From Erysipelotrichaceae bacterium (GTDB taxonomy: Bacteria; Bacillota_I; Bacilli_A; Erysipelotrichales; Erysipelotrichaceae), in assembly GCA_017431825.1 (NCBI GenBank), contig JAFRKI010000003.1:1-43789 (forward strand): a stretch of 43,789 nt of DNA. Reading direction: 5' to 3'. Each line of letters opens with the position of its first letter. Positions within the stretch are counted from its first letter, which is position 1. Under the pieces are notes generated by a model that made no database searches, was not told where the DNA came from, and saw only the letters and a program-made list of their open reading frames with translations. Shown here piece by piece: positions 39,844-43,789 of the stretch. A program made the translations under genes and the position numbers.

Positions 39844-40389
39844 ATGAATCTGCAGATCGGTGATAATGTCTTTGTGCAGTCCTATAAACACAACGGTTCC
39901 CTGCATCGTACCTGGTCCAAGGCCCTGGTGATCGATGTCAGGGAAGATTTTACGGTCGTCGTTACCGACCACTCCTGGGTAGTGGAGGCTGACGGCAGAA
40001 GATGGCTGACCAAGGAACCGGCGATCTGTTTTTATTATGACAACAGATGGTTCAACATCATCTCGATGGTAAGGAAAGCCGGCATCTATTATTACTGCAA
40101 CATCGCCTCACCGAGTCTCTATGACGGGGAAGCCATCAAGAACATCGACTACGATCTCGACGTCAAGGTCTTCCCTGATGAAACATATGTCGTCCTCGAT
40201 CAGAACGAATATGATTACCATAAGGAAAAGATGAACTATCCCGACAGCATCAAGGAGATTATAGACAAGGAGCTGAAGGAACTGATCGGGATGATCGAAA
40301 GGAAGGAAGATCCTTTCAACTTCACCTATATCAATAACTACATAATGAAATACTTTGAAATGAACTATGAAAAAGAAAACGGCATCTAG
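39844..40389 (+). CDS. DUF402 family protein, probable nucleoside tri/diphosphatase (Ntdp)
   Basis: A 181-residue soluble protein of the DUF402/UPF0374 family, whose staphylococcal and related members hydrolyse nucleoside tri- and diphosphates. It has KHNGSLHRTWSKALVI at the N-terminus and the core WFNIISMVRKAGIYYYCNIASP, then IDYDLDVKVFPDE and DQNEYDYH, with Asp/Glu clusters suited to divalent metal binding. The family match is by recall. It begins right after thiT; its own TATAAT lies inside the thiT end. A terminator overlaps its stop codon. Confidence 0.83.
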   Translation: MNLQIGDNVFVQSYKHNGSLHRTWSKALVIDVREDFTVVVTDHSWVVEADGRRWLTKEPAICFYYDNRWFNIISMVRKAGIYYYCNIASPSLYDGEAIKNIDYDLDVKVFPDETYVVLDQNEYDYHKEKMNYPDSIKEIIDKELKELIGMIERKEDPFNFTYINNYIMKYFEMNYEKENGI

Positions 40390-40402
40390 CCGTTTTCTTT
40401 TT
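40372..40402. terminator. Bidirectional terminator between DUF402 gene and glycerate kinase
   Basis: AAAGAAAACGGC (40372-40383) and GCCGTTTTCTTT (40389-40400) pair perfectly around ATCTA. The stop TAG of the plus gene and the stop of the minus gene lie in or beside it. Confidence 0.9.
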
Positions 40403-41627
40403 ATTTGCTGAGCAGTGCGATCATCAGATCGTTGACGTTGGTGCCGGTCGGCCCGGTGAAGATGAGCTGATCGATCCTTTTCAAGGCATGATAGGAATCG
40501 TTGTCTTCAAGGACCGCATCGATATCGATGCCAAGTTCCTTGAGCTTATCGTATGTATCGCCATCGACGTATCCCCCGGCTGCATCCGTCGGTCCGTCGG
40601 TACCGTCAGAGCCGATGGAGACGATAGCGATGTTTTTATTCTTTATATATTCGGCAGCGCTTAAGGCGCATTCCTGATTGCGTCCGCCCAGACCTTTGCC
40701 TTTGATCTTAACGACGGTCTCGCCGCCCATGATAAGACAGGTCTTTTCTTTATTGTTGAGTCTTTTGATGGCTTCTTCAGCGAGTTCTTTTCCGGCATCT
40801 CTGGCGAAACCTTCTTTCTGTGTATCAAGGATAAGCGTTTCGTATCCAAGAGACTGCGCGCATGTTTTCGCAGCTTCGCAGAGATCGATGACTGAAGCGC
40901 CGATAAAGGTCTCGACATTATCGGTTTCCTTAGGCGTTTCCTTTTCGATCATCTTCAGGGCCTCATCACTTAAATGAAGATCATATTTCCTGATGATGTC
41001 AAAAGCGTCCCGGCTTGTGGAGGTATCGGCAGCAGAGGGACCGGAAGCGATCGCATCGATTCTGTTTCCCAGAACGTCAGAAAGAACGATCTGATAGACC
41101 TTGGCCGGAGCGCAGTGCTTCGCAAAGCGTCCGCCCTTGACTTTGGAAAGATGCTTGCGGACGGTATTGATCTCTTTTATATCGGCACCGCATTTAAGCA
41201 GCTGATCGTTGATGCCGATAAGTTCTTCAAGAGAGATGAGCGGATCTTCGAATAAGGCGGAACCGCCGCCGGATACCAGGAAGATGATCTGATCGTCTTC
41301 TTTAAGATCGCTCGTGATCTCCAGGACTCTCTTTGTGGCTTTGATAGTATTGTCATCCAGTAAAGGATGACCGGCTTCATACAACTCGAAGTTTTCAAGC
41401 GCTTCCTTAAGGTGACCGTACTTGGTGATGACGATGCCTTTATCAACTCTGATGTGCCTGCTTAAAACATATGCCATACGATAGGCGGCCTTGCCGATGG
41501 CGACCGCAATGATCCGGCCATGGGAAAAGTCTCTTCCTTCAAGAGCCTTAACGACCGCTTTGTCGGGAAGGACTTCCTTCAGGGAATATTCGATTATCTT
41601 ATAGATGTCTTCCTTGTATGTATCCAT
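40401..41627 (-). CDS. Glycerate 2-kinase, MOFRL family
   Basis: A 408-residue glycerate kinase of the MOFRL/GCK type, which makes 2-phosphoglycerate from glycerate and ATP. It has IAVAIGKAAYRMA, LVSGGGSALFEDP, INTVRKHLSKVKGG, the nucleotide-binding IASGPSAADT, GKGLGGRNQE, and the C-terminal GSDGTDGPTDAAGG and TGPTGTNVNDL. Its start overlaps the stop of the upstream YhhN gene by one base (TAATG), forming a two-gene operon that diverges from the PfkB-like gene. It could link hydroxypyruvate or tartronate semialdehyde pathways to glycolysis. Confidence 0.92.
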   Translation of the reverse strand: MDTYKEDIYKIIEYSLKEVLPDKAVVKALEGRDFSHGRIIAVAIGKAAYRMAYVLSRHIRVDKGIVITKYGHLKEALENFELYEAGHPLLDDNTIKATKRVLEITSDLKEDDQIIFLVSGGGSALFEDPLISLEELIGINDQLLKCGADIKEINTVRKHLSKVKGGRFAKHCAPAKVYQIVLSDVLGNRIDAIASGPSAADTSTSRDAFDIIRKYDLHLSDEALKMIEKETPKETDNVETFIGASVIDLCEAAKTCAQSLGYETLILDTQKEGFARDAGKELAEEAIKRLNNKEKTCLIMGGETVVKIKGKGLGGRNQECALSAAEYIKNKNIAIVSIGSDGTDGPTDAAGGYVDGDTYDKLKELGIDIDAVLEDNDSYHALKRIDQLIFTGPTGTNVNDLMIALLSK

Positions 41628-42304
41628 TAAAACAGCAGTGAGCAGGCGATAAGCACCTGACCTAAATAGTAAAGACTGAGATTGGTGATTCGAAGTGAAA
41701 ACCTGGTGGTACCGGAGAAGGTGTTGAAGATCAGCACGATATCCGATAAGGTGAACAGTACGGCACCGACCGCAAACATCAGCGATGCCCTGGAAGGCAT
41801 GAAGACGGCGATGCCGATGGCGATGCAGGTCATGATGATGACTGCGCCAAGATAAAAGACGCCGAAGATCTTAAAGGCCTTCTTGACTTCCATCGTTCTG
41901 AAAATGTATGCCAGTAAGGCAGCCGCAATAAAACCGCCGATGATGATGCAGTACCAGATCCAGACGTGCTGAGCGGCACCGATCAGTGCCACAAGATAGA
42001 GGATGTGCCCGATCAGGAAAGCCAGGATGCCGATCAGGAAGATCTTCTGTCCCGCTTCCCTGAAGACGAAGCGCAGATTAAGAAGAATGTCTCCCAGCAT
42101 GCCGAAGGCCAGACCATAGAAGATCTTTGGTGTCAGGGCATTGTTGACATGCGTAAAGGCATAATAGCCGATCAGTACGAAACACAGCGAAGCCAGTCCT
42201 TTAAGGATGACGGCTGCTACGTATTTCTCTTCATGTTCGGTCTTGATGAAAAGAGCCTGCAGAATTATTCCTGTGGTGATATAAATGACGATTCTCATAT
42301 TCAT
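41627..42304 (-). CDS. YhhN/TMEM86 family membrane protein (lysoplasmalogenase-like)
   Basis: A 225-residue membrane protein with about eight helices and the YhhN pattern: KGLASLCFVLIGYY, YGLAFGMLGDILLNL with the conserved GD, FLIGILAFLIGHILYL with the conserved His, and GAVLFTLSDIVLIF with a second conserved Asp. Eukaryotic members hydrolyse the vinyl-ether bond of lysoplasmalogens; plasmalogens are known in anaerobic Bacillota, which fits. The start at 42304 follows AGAGG by eight bases, with TATAAT at 42332-42327 before it; a longer frame to 42349 would extend beyond that promoter and is rejected. Co-transcribed with glycerate kinase. Confidence 0.88.
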   Translation of the reverse strand: MNMRIVIYITTGIILQALFIKTEHEEKYVAAVILKGLASLCFVLIGYYAFTHVNNALTPKIFYGLAFGMLGDILLNLRFVFREAGQKIFLIGILAFLIGHILYLVALIGAAQHVWIWYCIIIGGFIAAALLAYIFRTMEVKKAFKIFGVFYLGAVIIMTCIAIGIAVFMPSRASLMFAVGAVLFTLSDIVLIFNTFSGTTRFSLRITNLSLYYLGQVLIACSLLF

Positions 42305-42326
42305 ATTCGTTACCTCTGTCAAGTAG

Positions 42327-42387
42327 ATTATAACAGGAAATGCCGGCATTAATTACTTATGCCGTTTATCCTAATGGCGGTTATAAT
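42327..42387. promoter_or_regulatory. Divergent promoters with a palindrome between yhhN-like and PfkB-like genes
   Basis: A minus-strand TATAAT (42332-42327) and a plus-strand TATAAT (42382-42387) flank CGGCAT (42344-42349) and ATGCCG (42359-42364), an inverted repeat with nine bases between. The right arm sits where the plus-strand -35 would be. This looks like an operator; the regulator is unknown. Confidence 0.45.
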
Positions 42388-42425
42388 AACAGTGCATATC
42401 CTTATTAGAAAAAAGGAGAACGGAA

Positions 42426-43448
42426 ATGAAATACGTGACAGTAGGACAGGCATCGATCGACAGAGTGCTGCATGAAGACGGCACTGTCGGCCGGACCAAC
42501 ATCGGCGGACCGGGCGTTTTCGGCTATGCCGGTATCAGGCTATTTGACGATGACGTGCAGATGATACTTAATACCGCCGAAGACTTCGATCATTATTACG
42601 GCAGCTGGATAAGAAGAAACGATGTTAACACCGATGCCTTATATACCTGTTACGATAAGACCCATCTATTTGAATGCACGTACCGGGAAGACGGTTCCTA
42701 TATTTATATACAGCCCAATTATACCGTCAGGCAGATAACCAACAGAGGCACCGAATACGGCTGGACCAACGTCAGGCCCGAACAGATCGACAGACACTCA
42801 AAGGACTGTGAAGGGCTTTATCTTTTCATCGAACCATACTATAAGCATTTCTATAAGGAGCTCAAGAAGATAAAGGACAGAAACGGCTTCAAGGTCATGT
42901 ATGAGATCGGCATCCTCAAAGGAGACGATTATGACCGTGACTATATCAGAGAGATCCTGAATATCCTGAAACCGGAGATGGCTTCGCTCAACCATAACGA
43001 AGCCTGCGAATTCTTTGAAACGGAAAACACTGAAGAGATCTTCAATAATATATATGACATGGGTTTCGACATGTTTTTCTACCGCTGCGGCAATAAGGGC
43101 TCTTGCGTCCTTCATGATAATGACGCGGTATTCGTAAGAGCCATCGATATCCCGGGAGAGACAGCCAAGGATCCGACGGGCTGCGGCAATACCTCGACGG
43201 CTGCCGCCATGTGGGCCTGGCTCAATACGGGCGATCCGCTCATGACCGCCATCCTGGCCAATATCGCCGCCGGTTTCAATGTGGCGTCAGAGGGCGTCAT
43301 AAGCGATCTGAGCAGGGAAAACAGGGAGCTGGCATTTAAGCTGGCCAGGGACTTTTACCTTGAATATCTTAAGGAATATCCTTCCTATAAGGATAAGGGA
43401 TATGAGTGCGATCCTGATGCCCTGATAAACAGATTATCAGACAGATGA
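42426..43448 (+). CDS. PfkB-family carbohydrate kinase-like protein with altered catalytic motif
   Basis: A 340-residue ribokinase-fold protein: GQASIDRV at the N-terminus with NIGGPGVFGYAGIRL as the sugar-binding turn, and DPTGCGNTSTAAA near the C-terminus at the position of the usual (D)TTGAGDS/T motif. The catalytic Asp is replaced by Asn255, and Ala of GAGD is Cys. It may be inactive, have another catalytic base, or act on an unusual substrate. AAGGAG lies about nine bases before the ATG. It is monocistronic, diverging from yhhN, and is the last gene before the rRNA operon. Confidence 0.85.
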   Translation: MKYVTVGQASIDRVLHEDGTVGRTNIGGPGVFGYAGIRLFDDDVQMILNTAEDFDHYYGSWIRRNDVNTDALYTCYDKTHLFECTYREDGSYIYIQPNYTVRQITNRGTEYGWTNVRPEQIDRHSKDCEGLYLFIEPYYKHFYKELKKIKDRNGFKVMYEIGILKGDDYDRDYIREILNILKPEMASLNHNEACEFFETENTEEIFNNIYDMGFDMFFYRCGNKGSCVLHDNDAVFVRAIDIPGETAKDPTGCGNTSTAAAMWAWLNTGDPLMTAILANIAAGFNVASEGVISDLSRENRELAFKLARDFYLEYLKEYPSYKDKGYECDPDALINRLSDR

Positions 43449-43602
43449 TAAATACTGAAAATTTACTGAGAATTTTCATAAATAATGTGATATATTGATG
43501 AGGCTCGACCCTGGAAAACAGTGCTGAAAAACCTGTGAAAACGCTTTTAAAACCGGCTTTTTAAAAGATTTAAAAAAAAGTAAAAAAAGTTTAAAAAAAG
43601 TG
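43449..43602 (+). promoter_or_regulatory. Upstream region of the rRNA promoter, including UP-like A tracts
   Basis: This noncoding stretch contains an inverted repeat, CTTTTAAAA (43544-43552) and TTTTAAAAG (43559-43567). A/T tracts fill 43558-43600, directly upstream of the -35, as in UP elements that bind the alpha subunit of RNA polymerase. TATATT near 43492 could be a second, weaker promoter. I see no gene here. Confidence 0.55.
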
Positions 43603-43631
43603 TTGACTTAGGTATTTAATTTTGATAGTAT
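43603..43631 (+). promoter_or_regulatory. rRNA operon promoter
   Basis: TTGACT (43603-43608) and TAGTAT (43626-43631) are separated by 17 bases, with A-rich tracts upstream. The leader from about 43638 contains ATCTTTGAAAACTGAATA (43690-43707), a segment typical of Firmicutes rRNA leaders. This is one of the few promoters here with a good -35. Confidence 0.85.
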
Positions 43632-43773
43632 GAATAAGCACCGCGGTTGAGAGATGCTTTAGAGTGCGTTTAAAACGCAGGAGAACTTGATCTTTGAAAA
43701 CTGAATAAGAAGCAATTAAACAAACGTCAATTCATTAAGTAATCAAGGTTTTAGAACCTATAATAAGAGTCAT

Positions 43774-43789
43774 CAAACGGAGAGTTTGA
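43774..43789 (+). rRNA. 16S rRNA, 5' end (cut by window edge)
   Basis: The final bases GGAGAGTTTGA match the universal 5' end of bacterial 16S rRNA (AGAGTTTGA are positions 8-16 in E. coli numbering). The exact mature end is estimated by that numbering. Confidence 0.9.

Noticed and set aside
1..43789. CRISPR array, insertion sequence or prophage
   Set aside because: No regularly spaced direct repeats, transposase, integrase or phage structural motifs were seen in any frame.

Overview
The window comes from a low-to-mid GC Gram-positive bacterium (Bacillota). The evidence is the conserved ybeY-dgkA-cdd-era-recO block, AddAB rather than RecBCD, an ECF-type ThiT thiamine transporter under a TPP riboswitch, lipoproteins with Firmicutes lipoboxes, and AGGAGG ribosome binding sites. 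The closest order cannot be fixed from the sequence alone; Erysipelotrichales-like is a guess. It looks like ordinary chromosome leading into an rRNA operon: the last 16 bases are the 5' end of a 16S rRNA gene, preceded by a strong promoter. I see no insertion sequence, prophage, CRISPR array or integrase.

Layout. 1-3.3 kb: end of a zinc dehydrogenase, a small membrane protein, a lipoprotein, tRNA-His, yfcE and a YgjP-like metallopeptidase. 3.3-7.0 kb: an ankyrin protein behind an attenuator-like leader, an EF-G-like GTPase, a gamma-glutamylcyclotransferase-like protein and a Nudix hydrolase. 7.0-11.0 kb: an accessory set of a coiled-coil protein, a MORN protein, an unknown protein, a macro-domain/HTH fusion and a vWA protein. 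11.0-14.1 kb: a lone radical SAM protein and four small orphan genes, one resembling Imm32 immunity proteins. 14.1-19.8 kb: addB-addA. 19.9-22.7 kb: an esterase-esterase-ATP-grasp operon. 22.7-24.8 kb: fucO, then an XRE regulator with a membrane partner. 24.9-27.7 kb: ybeY-dgkA-cdd-era-recO. 27.8-32.9 kb: a large cell-surface protein, a lipoprotein and a LURP-one protein. 33.0-38.7 kb: tdh-kbl (threonine to glycine plus acetyl-CoA), a DAACS symporter, a DD-peptidase, a GlsB-like protein and a pseudouridine kinase. 38.7-43.8 kb: msrC, TPP riboswitch-thiT, an Ntdp-like DUF402 protein, yhhN-glycerate kinase, a PfkB-like protein with an altered catalytic motif, and the rRNA promoter.

The most striking signal is in the start sites. 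Roughly ten genes have no Shine-Dalgarno sequence and begin immediately after a -10 box, six of them with exactly six bases between the hexamer and the ATG. This predicts mRNAs that begin at the start codon. Neighbouring genes inside operons, and other promoter-proximal genes, have normal AGGAGG sites, so two initiation modes coexist. Other points of interest are the macro-HTH/vWA/MORN locus, the esterase/ATP-grasp operon, the terminator hairpin in the ankyrin gene leader, a domain shared by an XRE regulator and its membrane-anchored neighbour, and the PfkB-family protein whose catalytic Asp is Asn.
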